Of a stretch of DNA of 64,000 nucleotides, positions 1 through 13,098 are shown piece after piece. The DNA is from Augochlora pura (taxonomy: Eukaryota; Arthropoda; Insecta; Hymenoptera; Halictidae): NCBI RefSeq assembly GCF_028453695.1, contig NC_135773.1, positions 5,518,001 to 5,582,000 on the forward strand. Reading direction: 5' to 3'. The position numbers were made by a program, and so were the translations under genes. A model generated the notes under the pieces. The model was not told where the DNA came from. It did no database searches and saw only the letters and a program-made list of their open reading frames with translations. Numbering within the stretch: the stretch's first letter is position 1; every line of letters begins with the position of its first letter.

Positions 1-30
1 ATGTGGTTCCCAAAGAAACTACAGATTCAT
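1..30 (+). CDS. tail of an unidentified plus-strand coding exon (partial)
   Basis: The first 30 bases are open in frame 1 (MWFPKKLQIH) and run straight into a consensus splice donor, CAT|GTAAGT, at 31. The ATG at base 1 may be chance, because the window edge cuts the exon. No family can be named from ten residues. The strand and frame are guesses based on the donor only; it could also be a non-coding exon or a chance donor. Confidence 0.25.
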
Positions 31-2580
31 GTAAGTTTCCGTGCACCTTTTGATTATGTTTCCTTCATTCTATGGCTTATCGAACTTAAAATATGTGTGT
101 AACTTGTTAAAACACTTTCAGTCTCTCCATACAGTTTTTCCACAGTGTAAATGTGAGAGACAGCTCAGTTATTATTAAGTTCTCCAGAGGAAACATTTAC
201 AGAGCTCCAAATAATTCTATGTCCATCCAGATCTATTGATTGCACCATAAACATTTACGTTAATATTTAATGTCCAACATAGTCTGTTAGAAGTGAACGT
301 ATGAATGGGTATGTTAATAAAATTGTCGTTGTTATCTTGGTACAGTGCAGCAACAATACATGCTACCACAACGGACAGAAATATTCACACGAAACAGCCA
401 GTTAATTTACGTGAGCACTGTTCGTCGTTTCAAAATATAATTAACTTTTTGCCCATATGTACGAACGGACGTGAAAATTGGATCGGACGTGTATTCGCGG
501 GAAACCAGGAGCGAGCGTCGCTCCACTCGTCGTGCACCGCTTCGTTGACCCTGGTCTCGATGCCGACGTTGTCCGCGGGAGCCACGTCGGGCATCTTAGC
601 CCGCGAATTCCGTGATTGGATGTGTTTTCACACACAGATGCACTATTGTGAATGTCGCGGCTCTCCCGGCTGTTTGTTAGAACGACGCCGCGATAGAATT
701 GTACACCTCCTGAATTGGCGAGCGTCCCAAGAAAAGAACAAGTTTCTCTTTTCGGCTCACCTCTTATCACCCAGTCACTACACACTAGAAACCTTCGCGA
801 GCACCTCGATCGCTGACCACGCGACGTTGCTGCGCGCACATACAACCGCGAAAAGTGCAAGCCAACCCCGAACGTAATCGACACATTCAACGCTCTACGT
901 CGCTCGTACGACGTACGTACATGTTCAGTTTCCCGACGTGCAACGGGGCTCCGTACGGTGGATGGATGGATGTGTAGATGGATGCTTCCTTCTCTCTCGT
1001 TGATCGAGATTCTCGATCCGGCAGTTCTGCCAACTATTGCGCGTCAATAACCTTTCACGTCGCTCATTTTATTTTGATTGTTCTTCGATTTTGTAATCTG
1101 CTGTTTAAAAAATTATTATTAAATAAACATGCGGTTGGAAGGAGCCACGTCCGATTTTAATGATCTTTAAATATATTTTTGAGGTCATCTTTCCAATCAA
1201 TTTCTTCCTATAAATACATGTAATAGGCTTTGGTTTTCCTTGTATTCGAAAAAAGTAAGAAAGAGAGAAAGAGAGAGAGAGAGCGACACATTAAATCGCA
1301 TTAGGAACTCAATGTAATAATAACAACTATATATATATATATGTACTAGAGAAACAATTTAAAAGGGATGATTTATATTGTTTTCAGTGTTCAAGACCTA
1401 ATTCAGATCTGACGCCTCAGATTTACATTACACAAGTGCGAAAGAGAAAGATAATATATTACATATATGATTATTATTTTATTATTATTATTATTTTATT
1501 CATTTACGATGGAATATTAACTCGAATATATCTTCGTAATCTTTCGATATTCTAAGTACACATGACTGTACCCGGATCGAAAAACTTTGCAAAGTGATTT
1601 ACTGTGTATTTTTACTTATTTGTATATATGCATTCCAACAATCGCTACATGCCATTATTTTAATTTAAAATTCCGTGCTGACGCATATTACGCTCCGGAC
1701 ACATAAATATTATACACAGGGCTCATTATAATCAATAAATTATAATAATAATAATAATAAAAAGCTTTTTAGAATAATGATCTTGAAAAAATATTTTAAG
1801 GCCATTAAAATCGAAGATAGTTCCCATAAACTGTAAATTTATTTATTCACTTAATGTTGTTATGTTCGTTCGAAGTAGACAATATGGATTATGGGCAGCA
1901 TATTCTTTAATTGACAAATTATGGAAAAACGACAAGCTCAAGATCGAAGTCGCACATAGTATGTGCATACAATACTGATTGAATACGTATACGTTTCGCG
2001 GCTGATCCTTTTAAAACGGTATATTAGTAAATATGTGCACGTGTAATATTTTATACTTGAGATTAACAGTTAGAAACAGCTGCACATGTGACTGTAATTC
2101 TGTAAAATGGGACGTATGTTTCTTCTGTGCACTCCTATAATTAATCCGACAACGTAATGGATTATTATAATATGAATCAATGTTGTATACCGTACATAAT
2201 TGACTGTAAGATACAGGCGTCTAATCTTTTAGATATGAGCACAATTAGCAATATCTTCTAATTATTACATTTTGTTTATAGTTTTTATAAGCACTGTACT
2301 ACAAAATGATACTTGTATGTGAAATTATTTTACTCTGCAACGTTTAATCGAACATAATTCGATATCAGGTTTAATTAAATATTAACATGTGGTATACATA
2401 CATTTCAATATAACACTTTCAAACAACTTTAATTTTACAGACACTAAAAGCCTAGTGTAAATACAAAGAAAAAGTTATGCGAATAGCGACGTTTAACTAA
2501 AATTAGTTAACGTTTTTATTTTGAAAGATTCAGCTGCAAAGTGTGTATAAGAATATGTATATAGTCAGTTTCATATTTCC
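31..2580. other. AT-rich intergenic or intronic DNA with one CpG-richer patch
   Basis: No supportable gene. About 470-960 is CpG-richer than its surroundings and is open on both strands for 150-190 codons, but neither translation resembles a known protein, so a promoter or 5' UTR is the likelier reading. A GGAT repeat lies at about 958-985, a GA run at 1258-1284, a TA run at about 1328-1343, ATT repeats at about 1468-1500 and AAT repeats at about 1740-1762. The rest is AT-rich and featureless. Confidence 0.6.
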
Positions 2581-2900
2581 TCCGCAAGAGTTGGTTGCAC
2601 TGTGTCGTCGGGCGGGTAAGTGCAATTTTGACGATATTTTCCGGTAGAGGCGCTGTCGCTTTGCGTCAATGTTTACCATTCGTTTCCGGTTTATGGCGTG
2701 GTTTAACGACGTTCTTCATTTTTCATTATACGTCCCTTTGTTACGATAAGTGTGAATACATGTAAGTTGCATGGCATGTGTTGAAAGATTTTCCGCTTGA
2801 TATACCATACAATAGCGTGGGTTACATCGTATGTAACGAGTCCCATGATTGTAACGATACCGGAAGTTCTGTAGTTTCATTATCAATACGTATATTCACA
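2580..2900 (+). promoter_or_regulatory. promoter / 5' UTR region of the GKAP1-like gene
   Basis: A strong donor (GGCGG|GTAAGT, exon end at 2615) suits a short non-coding first exon that would join the coding exon at 2902. A second donor-like site (CAT|GTAAGT) lies near 2760. ETS-like sites occur at 2681-2690 (minus strand ACCGGAAACG) and 2859-2867 (ACCGGAAGT). There is no clear TATA box. The transcription start is not resolved; these elements fit a TATA-less housekeeping promoter. Confidence 0.4.
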
Positions 2901-2910
2901 GTTGACAGAA

Positions 2911-4482
2911 ATGGCGACTGCTGTACCGTCGAGATTTGCGATACTTAGTCTTGACGACGATGACTGTGAACCGAAGAAAACACAGAAAAATGTCACCTCT
3001 AGTAAGACAACTCAAAAAGCGAAAAACGTCAAATCAAAACAGCAGCAACAGCCAAAAAAGGATGACAAGAAAAAACAAAACAAGGTATGACGCGTGTAGT
3101 ACATATTTGTTGTTTTTTTTTTATTTCGATTAGCCGGTAAAGGTCAGAGTACTTATGGATACTTTTGGCGGGAATATTTTGCATATTTCAAATTGTCAAT
3201 TCCTGTTATAACAATCTTTGTGGATATCAGTCATCTTTAAAACACAGAAAAGGGACAACAGTTGTAGAAGTCTATAAACTGAATATATTATAACAATTGA
3301 TAAAGGAATTGTCAAGAAATTTAAAATAGATTTATCCATTACATTGACTAACAATGTCCATAATTATCTTACAGGGAAAAAAGAAAAAACCAAACAAGAC
3401 TAATAATGAAAATCAACAATGGGAACAGTGGAAAGAAAAAGATGCAATGGTAAGTATATAGAATTTGTGCGGTTTTGTCAAATGCATGTATGAATGATTT
3501 TTTATTTTTGGTTTGTTAATTGAATGACAGTATTGAGGACAATATAGATTTTACTTATATTTTTTAAAATCATAGTTTAGTTTCAGATATAAATTGTTAA
3601 AGCTAAGATTTTGTTTCAGTAGTGACATATTTATAAGTGTTGTGTGTTATCATATCCAATTGTGATTTCCTTAAGGCTATCGAGGAAACATATGAGCAAG
3701 AGTTGCATCAAGCTATTTTGCTGTCGAAGCTGGCTTATGAAGAGATGTTAGTGGGTACTAGTAAGACAGATAAAGATCAAGAAGCAAATAAAAAATCAGG
3801 AAAAAAATCCAAAAAGGCCACCATGACGTTGGATGAGTTCAATAGTATGGGTTCAAACAATGTTCAACTTACAGTTGTACCTACAGATTGTGAAGACCCA
3901 AAACCTAAGGGTAATATATTATTTTTCAAATTTTAAACAAAAATAATATGGTAACTAATAAATAAGAATGTTATAGATGTCGATAAAGAATTTTTTGATG
4001 CGGTAGAAAAAGAAGCAAAAAAAGAAATTACAAAGGAAAAAGAGAAGGATATATTAAGGACAAGGTTAACACGCATTGATGATGATATCACTTCTGCTCA
4101 ATTAAGGGTAGAGCTTGAAAAACGCGACGAAGTTATAAATGAATTAAGAATCCAGGTTGAAAACTTGAAAGAAGAGGTGACACAAGTTAAGAAAAGGAAC
4201 AAAAAGCTATATCAAATATTATCTCTTGGGGAAAGTAAGTTGTTGTTACTTAGTTAATCATTTATCATACACAAATATGATTGATTGTGTTATTTTTGTT
4301 TATCAGTGAAAGATAAAGCGTCAGTATTAGCAGAAGTAGCTAAATTACAAGAAATAAGAGATGAATTAACATCAGAAGTAACATCTCTACATGCACAGCT
4401 AGAACAAGAAAGGTCCAAAACACGTACTTCTAGTGCAAATGTCAAACCATCTAAACAAACTGTAAGGTTTAATGTAGAATAA
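2911..4482 (+). CDS. GKAP1: GKAP1-like protein (G kinase-anchoring protein 1 family), 305 aa, five coding exons
   Basis: Vertebrate GKAP1 anchors cGMP-dependent protein kinase I at the Golgi and is linked to insulin signalling. Coding exons: 2911-3084, 3375-3449, 3676-3910, 3977-4234 and 4307-4482; all junctions are GT-AG and stay in frame (918 nt with stop). The acceptor at 2901 lies nine bases before the ATG. Family signatures: an N-terminal SRFAIL-type segment (PSRFAILSLDDDD) followed by a Lys/Gln-rich stretch; the QQWEQWKEKDAM segment, matching vertebrate NWQEWRQRDEQ; EQELHQAILLSKLAYEE, matching the family's LEKALLLSKLEYEE; and a C-terminal coiled coil ending in SEVTSLHAQLEQERSK, nearly identical to vertebrate VTSLHAALEQERSK. 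It is somewhat shorter than the vertebrate protein, as I recall it. An AATAAA signal at 4528-4533 follows the stop. The assignment is confident; function in this organism is inferred. Confidence 0.9.
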
Positions 4483-4527
4483 AAGTAAACGTGACAAAGT
4501 CTACAGAATTTTATGTAATAATGGGAA

Positions 4528-4533
4528 AATAAA
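4528..4533 (+). terminator. polyadenylation signal AATAAA of the GKAP1-like gene
   Basis: A canonical AATAAA lies 46 bases after the stop codon, on the coding strand and in AT-rich DNA. It is the first such signal after the stop. Confidence 0.5.
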
Positions 4534-6800
4534 TATTTGTTTTCTAGAATAAGAAGAGGCCAGCTAGTGAAAATGCCTAAACTACAGAATAATTTTGTTG
4601 AACATAAAAACTGAAACATTGTGATCTCTAAAACTTAATTTATCGCTATTGATTATTTTACATACTAGCTAACAGTCTCAAGACTGATGTATAATTGTTC
4701 AATCATATTAAATTTCCAAGCATACAGATCGGTTTTTTAAGTAAACATTTTATAAAGCATAAATGATCATTCAGTAGGAATATAGTCATGATCATATATT
4801 TTCTAAACTATGCATTTCTTTTATATATATATATGATATATATATGATATATATATATATATGTATGTATTTCTTATTATTCAATTACTTCCGTAAGAGT
4901 CGTTGAATATAAATACGAATATTGCAGTAAAGTTTAGTCAAACTGCTGCAATACTACTTCCAATATGAAAACTTGGCAGTGAGCATTATCTTCCAGATTT
5001 TATGCAAATTTTATGTTGAACAGATCAGTGAATAAGACACGTTATTTTCGTTTTGTAATAAATATATTTTGCAGTATACTTGTTGACATTCATAATTTCC
5101 TTAATATTTCATTAAAATAATGGCACCAATGCATTTCTAAAAATGTGTTATGTATTTCGAAACATTAACGTCTAATCGAACAACACATCTTCGTAGAAGT
5201 TCAACATTGAGAAATGATCAAACTACTCTTTCTATGAGACTGAGATAGAACTGTACACTATAAAACCGTAAATTTCAGGTCCTAAATGTAAGCCATATTT
5301 ATATACAAACTATCATGAATGTATCAAAGTAAGTAATAAAATAAGTATATTTTCACAGATTATTTCACACTTACTCCATAAAAAAATACAATATATGACT
5401 ATTCCAAAACCTATCCCGAATTTTTTGTAATTTAGACTAAGCATTAAAATAGATTTTTTATACTACACAATTTTTAGATTTACTGATATATGTATGTTTT
5501 ATGATCCGAGTGTACATTATTCTTATTATACATTAAAGTATTAGATAATACATACTTTCATAGTCTACAAAGTGGTAACAGAGTAAATATTTTTTCTTTG
5601 TATAGGTTTCTATTCAATTTCAAATAAAATGAAATAGCTTAATTACAATTTTTATAGATCTTATTGTATATATTGTGTTTCGTGCAGTCGCGGCTGTTGC
5701 AAATGAAGTTAGCCATATGACATTGCCCACGTAAGTTTTTTTGAATCTTCGATTGTCATTCTTTCTGTACACTAATCCCATGCTTTTTCAGCCATTTTCC
5801 ATCGGTGACATACCATTTCGCGAAATGCTAAGCTTCATCCGGATTATACGTGCGGGTGCATTTTTATGGAAATTTTTTGTTCACTTTTTCTGCCTCGAGT
5901 TATTCCAGGGGAAATTTTTTTTCGACTCGGTCTCTCACTCGGCTTCAACATTCGGTTCGATATTTTACATCTCACGTTCCAATTCTTTTTGCGGGCTTTG
6001 CTCCATTCGTTCCCCCGAGCTCACGCAAAAAAGAGAGAGGGAGAGAGAGGAAGCAAAAAAAAAACGCGGTAAAGGGGATTTGCACGTACCATGATAAAAT
6101 TAACTATACATTGCACCTGTTCATTAAAAACAGCGTACTGTTCAACTATATCAAAATAAACGAATCTTTTAGATATACGTGTGATAACAGATATAAAAAT
6201 CAATTACAGAAAAGATTGTATAATATTTTTGCGTATTTACGTATGACTTTATTCTATAAACTTTATTGAAATTTGCGTTTAATTTTTAGTGTCAATATAT
6301 TAAATCAAGCCGTTTTGGTATGTCAATTTTATCCATAAATAAAATAAACAAGTCGTATTATTGTCAATTACATATTTGCAATTACTTATTGCCGCTTGTC
6401 AGGTGATTCGAGTACGATAAATACATCATTTCGACTTATTTCTATAAACAAATGTAATTCATGTTTCATCAATATTTGTTGCCCGACTGAGATTACATCT
6501 TGCAATTTGTGACACATGTCTACGATATCATAGTTTATTGTTCGAATCGTAACATGCATATGCAAATAATGCTTATGCAAACAGAACGAATGCTTAAAAA
6601 TGCTTGTTAAGAATTGCAAATGCGACATGAATATTATAATATTGGCAACTTGCTTTGAAATTGTGTTTTACAGTAAAAATGATGCACGGGATGAGAAGGT
6701 ATTGATTCTCCTTCGCAATTGATTAGTTAAACTAATCCTCGCGGTATGGATAGCTGGATTATATTCAGGGTTGGAATCGACGGTTTCGTTTAATTTTTCG
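4534..6800. other. AT-rich gene-free stretch
   Basis: No supportable gene. It holds a TA/GATATA microsatellite (about 4820-4865) and a GA run near 6029-6052. Short ORFs at 5741-6269 overlap in several frames, start in low-complexity DNA and resemble no protein. A minus-strand 80-codon ORF at 6386-6628 is not recognisable either. Confidence 0.6.
4820..4865. repeat. TA / GATATA microsatellite
   Basis: Alternating TA with interspersed GATATA units over about 45 bases, self-complementary. Confidence 0.85.
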
Positions 6801-9800
6801 AGGAAACCGATGTGGAAGAACGAGCCAGTCGGGCATCTATTCAGCTTTTGACTGGAATCTTGGCCAATAAAAGGGGCATTAACGCTAAGTGGACGCCTCG
6901 CCTACTCAGTCATAGTCTTGTTTGCTACAAGAGCAGAGGGTTGAAAGTACAAGGGGCGCAGTTAGCGACAGATACAACTGTGGTCCAAGTAAAAGTCAAA
7001 TTCTTTTCTATGTCGAAATTCGCACGAATACCCGGAAACATCTGCGTAACGTATACCCAAAAGAAATAAAACGACAAAGCACAAATTATATTAATGATCC
7101 ACTTGAAGCAACGAATTCAATCTTAATCGAAGTTGCGCGATGATATTGTTCGAGAATCGAGATTCGAGATTTATACAACAGCTATTATTTCTTTTATTGG
7201 TAAGCTGATTTGTACATATTAATGTCTAATATTTCGACCCATTTAAAATAGTTCGAGTTACAGTCACGTTTAACTGTTTGTCTTATGCTATTCAATCGAC
7301 TCGATTAGCCTAATTTTCCACGGTGTCGAGGCAACAAAAAAGTTTGTACTTCGCCAGTTAAAGTTGCCAGTTTCGAAGCTGTCGCTGCTGCGAGAAACGA
7401 GAAAGAGAGAGAGAGAGAGAGGAGAGACGAGGATGAGGTACTGGGAAAAAGAGAGAGCACGATAGAGGGTGGGTTTTAGGGCGTGGGATGGTAAAGGGGG
7501 TGACAGTGGGGATTCATTATCTGACAGTCTATTGTCATTCCTGCGGGCTGAGATTTTGCTCAGGCCAAGAGCAGCATCTCTGCTATATGTCTGTGTACAT
7601 ACTATACGTATATAGTCAGTGATACGCGATATTTCCCTACAAGAACGCGTTTCGTGAGACAGACATTTCTTTCGAATCTTCTCCTCGGATAGATTCGATA
7701 CATCTATATCCAAGCTATAGTTTTTAGTTCGATTCACAATCCGAAACATCAATTGACCTGTCTGCCAACTGTTACGTGCAGATACTCGAGTTGTTTGGTT
7801 TATGCGATCACCTATCAATACAATAGATGATTAGATTTAACACTGCTACCGATTCTTTATTTCGCAGCTATTGAGATTACGTACATAATTCTATAGGTTT
7901 GTTATTAGTATAGCGTGGTAAAAACCGGGTGCGTGATTTTATTTCTGAATTAAAGAATTTTCGATAGTCTAGCAAGTCGTTCTCACTGGACGACGATATG
8001 TTATGTACCTTACGATTGGAGTATCCCAGAGAACGTGTTTCTATAAAATCTATGCTTTCTCTGTTATTGAAAATTCTTTTCGATTTCCTCTTGCTAACGT
8101 TTCTCCGCGATTCATGGCTGGCAAAGCTTCGCCCGCAAGCATGCGGAATGCGAACACGAACGTTCTACCACAAATGATTCGCGTCTTCGGCAGACGTCGC
8201 GAAAAGTGTCGAAATATTTGCCCGTATCGTCGCGCGCGGCACGAAAAATATGTTTCGCTGCGGCGAGACGTGTCGCCGTGGCGGCGCGGCTGAGGTCCGA
8301 CTAAAAATATGACGGTGTTTGAAAGGGTCGGATTGAATTTCTAGAATTAACGATTTCCACGCAAGAGAGAATTGAATTTAATTGTGCCCCACCTGGCCGT
8401 GTACCGTGCCGCATTGTACTTACACGGGAGAGCCGTATCACGGCAGAAAAAGGAATATCCATTTTTCCGAGCCCGCGACGACGACGGGACACAACAGCGG
8501 CCTACATTCATTGTTTTATCTGACAAAAGTAAATACGCGGCCGCGAAAAGGAAAAGGCCGGGAGGGGGACAGGGGGGCAGGGGGGGGGGGGGCAGGGAGA
8601 AGCGAACGAGAAAGACGAACGGAAAATTAATCCGAACATTAGGCAGGAAAATTAAGGGGGCCCCCCGTGGTAACAACGGGTTCGCCACTCGTTATTACGA
8701 TCTCATTCATCGCGTGTATTTCACGGTGTCATTAACGCCGGGCCGCGGATCGCGGCGCGCGAAGTGTCAAGCTTATGTCAATCCGCGGGAAAATTAAGAC
8801 TAACGAGGAAAGCGTTATCTGTATCGTTCAAGGGTGCCGCCTTCCCAACCGAGAAAAGAAGTTCCGCGTCGAGGATCTCGTCTTTCCCCCGAGGGATAAT
8901 GAGGAACTAACCCGCCGACGCGACATCGGGCTCTATCGCCGCCCTATCATTTTTCACTACCGATACAAGAAAAGTATCCGGCTCTCGCCAGCCGAGCAAC
9001 TTTCGATCCGTCGTTTACCATCTACATCCCGTTGTCGGTCGCAACGGTCTACGAGGCCAACAATTTCTGCAGTTATCTTTCGCTTGTCTGTTTACTAATG
9101 TTATCGCCTCGGCGATACGCGCGCGGAATTGACGGTTCGGTTTTCAGAGAATCGCAACGCTCAACGTTCAGTTCTCGTCTTTCTTTGAAACGCTTCTTAT
9201 ACAATTTTCACGGATTTTGACGGTACGACCTTGGCCGCAGTGCGACAACAGAATTTGACCTGAATGTTGGTAAATTTATTGTACGAGTGAAACTAGATTG
9301 CGTGCCTATGTAATTAATCATTATTAGAAATGTCATTCAAGTACGGTAGTATATGTTCGATCTACCCAAAGTTAAGGTCCTTAAAATGCATAAAAGTACA
9401 AGAGTATTTCTGTATTATACATTTAAGAGTATTCAGTATCATACATTATAATTTTGTAGTCTTTATTTCGTCAAATGAATGCTTTTGTTTTATGGAATTT
9501 TTGAGGCTGCCGGATTGACAGTCGAACCTTTGAACGAATCTTCGTCACTTTTGCAGATGCAGAGTAACATATACTTTGCATATCAATGTTAAAACCAAGC
9601 TAACAATATGTAATTTCTTTAATTACATTCAAATATCGTTAATTGTATATAAGGTCATTGAATGGTCAACATAATTTTATACACCATTTGTATCTGCTAA
9701 AATAACTCGGATATTAATGAACAATAGACGCTGGTGCAATAATAAAACAGTTACAAAGAAAGTATTAATAAAAAAAATGTTTCAAAAAATCATTTCCAAG

Positions 9801-12800
9801 AAATATCATCGAGGACACTTTTTTTCGTGATCTTTACCATCATCTCCATTGCGTTAAAGTATTAGAAAAGTACTTTAATGTTTTGTCAAGCTACTTCAAT
9901 TTGTTTGTAACGTTCGCAGAACCGTGAACGGGGATTCCTTCTATGACGAATGCATTTGCCATGTCATAAATATTATTGTGATTTCGATCGTTGGTTTCTC
10001 TTTACCGATCGCAGAAAACATCGGCGATAATTCCACCGTAAACGATCGCCATCAACGTCCGCGATTTTAATCTCGTACGGCTTCGAAATTATCGACGAGC
10101 CGTACGCGGGTGTCTTCGGCTCGCGGATCGGGCACGGAATATTTTTACATGCGGCTTAACGCGGAAAGCATGTCACTCATACGTGAAACGATTAAAGTTT
10201 TAGAAGTATCGATTCCGTTGGCGTTACCGTTGACAGACAGAGGGATCGTCAAAGAGCATAATAATTACTGCGCCCGCAGAGAAGAGGCTCAACCCTTTGT
10301 TCTATAGTCACTTTGCGAAAGGGGCTGCGCCAGGAGCGCGGGGATGTTCCGGGTTGGACTGCGCGGGGGCGCGGCGGGGTGGAGCGCGGGGGTGGGCTAA
10401 GGGGGCTCCGGGCGATGGTTGAAGAGCATCCGTTTCAGTCGCGCCATTATGTAATTGATCTGGGCTTTCCGTACGCGATGATCGTGTAATGCGTTCCGCG
10501 TACTCGACACCCGCGATTCCGCACGGATCTTTTTTCTCTCCCCATTGCTGCAGCCGAAAACCCCTCGGGGGAGGAGTAGAAGAACGACCGCGTATCCCGC
10601 GCGGAGCCCTGCCGTGCCGATAGATTAAAAGAAATGGCTCCGGCAAAGGTGAGAACCGCCGGATGGTCAAAGTCGATACTCGTTTCCGTATGAATGGTCC
10701 TTCCGATTCCCGACCCTGCTCCTTGAACTGGCGATAATTCCTCTCCGCTGCCGGGCTCCTCTCTTCCTCCTTCCGTGTCGCGCACCAAATGAAATTTGTA
10801 ATCGAAACAATCACGCACCCAGCTCGCAGCGCGAAAAATTAATTCATCTCGTCCCGTTTTCGTTCGTACACGTCAATATTAGTTTTCGACGACGCTACGA
10901 AAAATGAATTCCATTCGCCTGAAATGTTAATCATTCGCGGGCAAACGTTTTACAAAGCGCTAAGCATGTTTTCCTCCTGGTACTGGATCACCTATCCAGA
11001 ACTTAAATATTCGGGAAAACGAATAATATATTTTTCGTTATGCGCGTAATTAAATTATATTTAATTTAATTATATTAGTTTCTGTAAAATGTTGACGAAA
11101 CACCTTCCACGATTCAAGCAAGTTTGCGGACACGGTTCTAAATATAAATCTAAAATTATGTCAACAGATCATACGTTCGGACAAGGTGAATCTTACTAGG
11201 ATTTTAAGAGTGGAACGATTTTCTCCGCAATGATCGATTTAAATTTTTTAGCGTCGCTATCGTTGATGAAATTATCTCGATTTATGATCTTAAAAAGAAC
11301 CGACGTCGAGAAGAGAAACACGAAATCCGTTTATTATTATTCCAAGGAAGTTCTGCAGGACTCCCCGACCACGTATCCGGTAAATACACACTGACTTGAT
11401 TTCGACCAACCGAGTCGCAGTAACACCGATATAATCCGATCATACGTAACAAAAGTGACCGCAATCGTATTTACCGTGATGCACGTGCGCGTGATTCACA
11501 ATTCATTATAATTAACGGAAACCACGGGATGTCAATACGATGATGGACGTAATTAGAAAATGTCACGATCGGAGCGGCCGCGTGTTTCCACCGCGACATG
11601 ATTATCTATTTGCTCTGCCCAGTCTTCGTTTTCATTAACACATACGCGAGCATAGTTGATCGAGCGCGATTCCAAGGCTCGTAAAGACGCAATCAACCGT
11701 AGATCGTGTTGCTTATCTCGCGGTCCCCTCCACCCGTCGTTTTATTAATTGCAAGTGACTCGCGTTTCCAACCGATATCGAAGTACAGCGATTTAGAAAA
11801 AATTATCGGTCGACAATGTTGTCTGTGGAAGTACAAGCGTTTTGAGTCGAATAGGAGGAATGATAACGAATATTCACGATTGCAAAACACTATCAACATT
11901 CTGATTAATTTCTTATTTTCCTAAAGCATATCCACGATTTATAATATGTATATCTTTCGTCGTGACGTCACTTCTGAATCGAAATTCAAGGAAACGCGCA
12001 GTTAATCAGAATTATTATTACTGTAAGAAGTTTTCCATTCAATGCGATTTTGTATCGATTTTTATCAAATTTTCACGTTATTTATTTGTTCTTAATGAAC
12101 TACTAAAAATGTGGTACGAACAAATAAATTCGCTTTTAATTCTCGGGGATAATACATTCGACGGAATCGAAATGAAAAACAAGAGATTCTATGCTTTTTT
12201 TAATTGGCGCAATCAGCTAAAGGATTCTACGAACGGAATCGGTGAAGATTGACATTACAACATTCGGAGTGATACAGTTTATAAAATGAACGCGTCGCAC
12301 GCGTGTACCTATTAAGATCCGTAACTCTGTATTATTCCCGTTCAGTCTGTTCCGTTTGCTTTAATTCAGTCGTCGTTCCTGCTTATTCGTTCGTTCAGGA
12401 CGAATTTTTCCTCTCCCGGTTTTCGCCCCCCTGGTTCCCAGTATCTTCGTCTGTGGTCGATCGGCGCACACAGCCGAGCCGTCGGTAGATATTTAATTAA
12501 AGTTGTTTGCGCGACCAAGTTCGGAAACTTCGGGGATAACTTGGCAGCGGGAGGCAGCGAAGGGGCCATTTAATTGTCCTCGCATTTAATGCGTCGGGAG
12601 TTATGCTCGTCACCGTGTCACCGGAAGCCGGGATTTGGGGAGGGGGATTGCGGGTGTCGGTTTCTCCGCAGAAGTTCCGCGCGGCGAAAAACCAGCGGCG
12701 AATGGAACCGCGCGGCGTGCACCAGCGAAAAAAGAGTGTCTCTTGTCCTTAACCCATTTGCGGTATTTCTTTCGCGGTGAATGGACCGCGCGCGCCGCGC

Positions 12801-13061
12801 TTTCGCGGGAACGTTAAACCATTTTAATTTATTCCGATACACACATACTTTTATGTCGTGATTAAAGCCGCGACGATTGTCCGCGGCATCTCGCTCTTCG
12901 CGTATCTCGAGCCGCCTCGTCGCCGGAATTACAGCGGGTAACCCCCTTTTCGTGTTTTATTTTTAATTTCCGCTGATATTGAAGTCGAATCTCGGGCCCC
13001 TTGTTATCGCTTTACGTCACTCGTGATTATAGCATGGTGCAGCTTGCCTCTCTACATCTGA

Positions 13062-13064
<3 letters not shown>

Positions 13065-13097
<33 letters not shown>
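13065..13097. repeat. CT dinucleotide microsatellite
   Basis: About 16 uninterrupted CT units on the plus strand. Confidence 0.9.

Positions 13098-13098
<1 letters not shown>

Noticed and set aside
305..890. 190-codon plus and 149-codon minus ORFs in a CpG-rich patch
   Set aside because: Mutually overlapping, no recognisable family; more likely a promoter or UTR.
2902..2910. Earlier TTG start for the GKAP1-like protein at 2902
   Set aside because: The acceptor AG ends at 2901 and the first ATG is at 2911, which gives the family-like MATAVPSRFAIL start.
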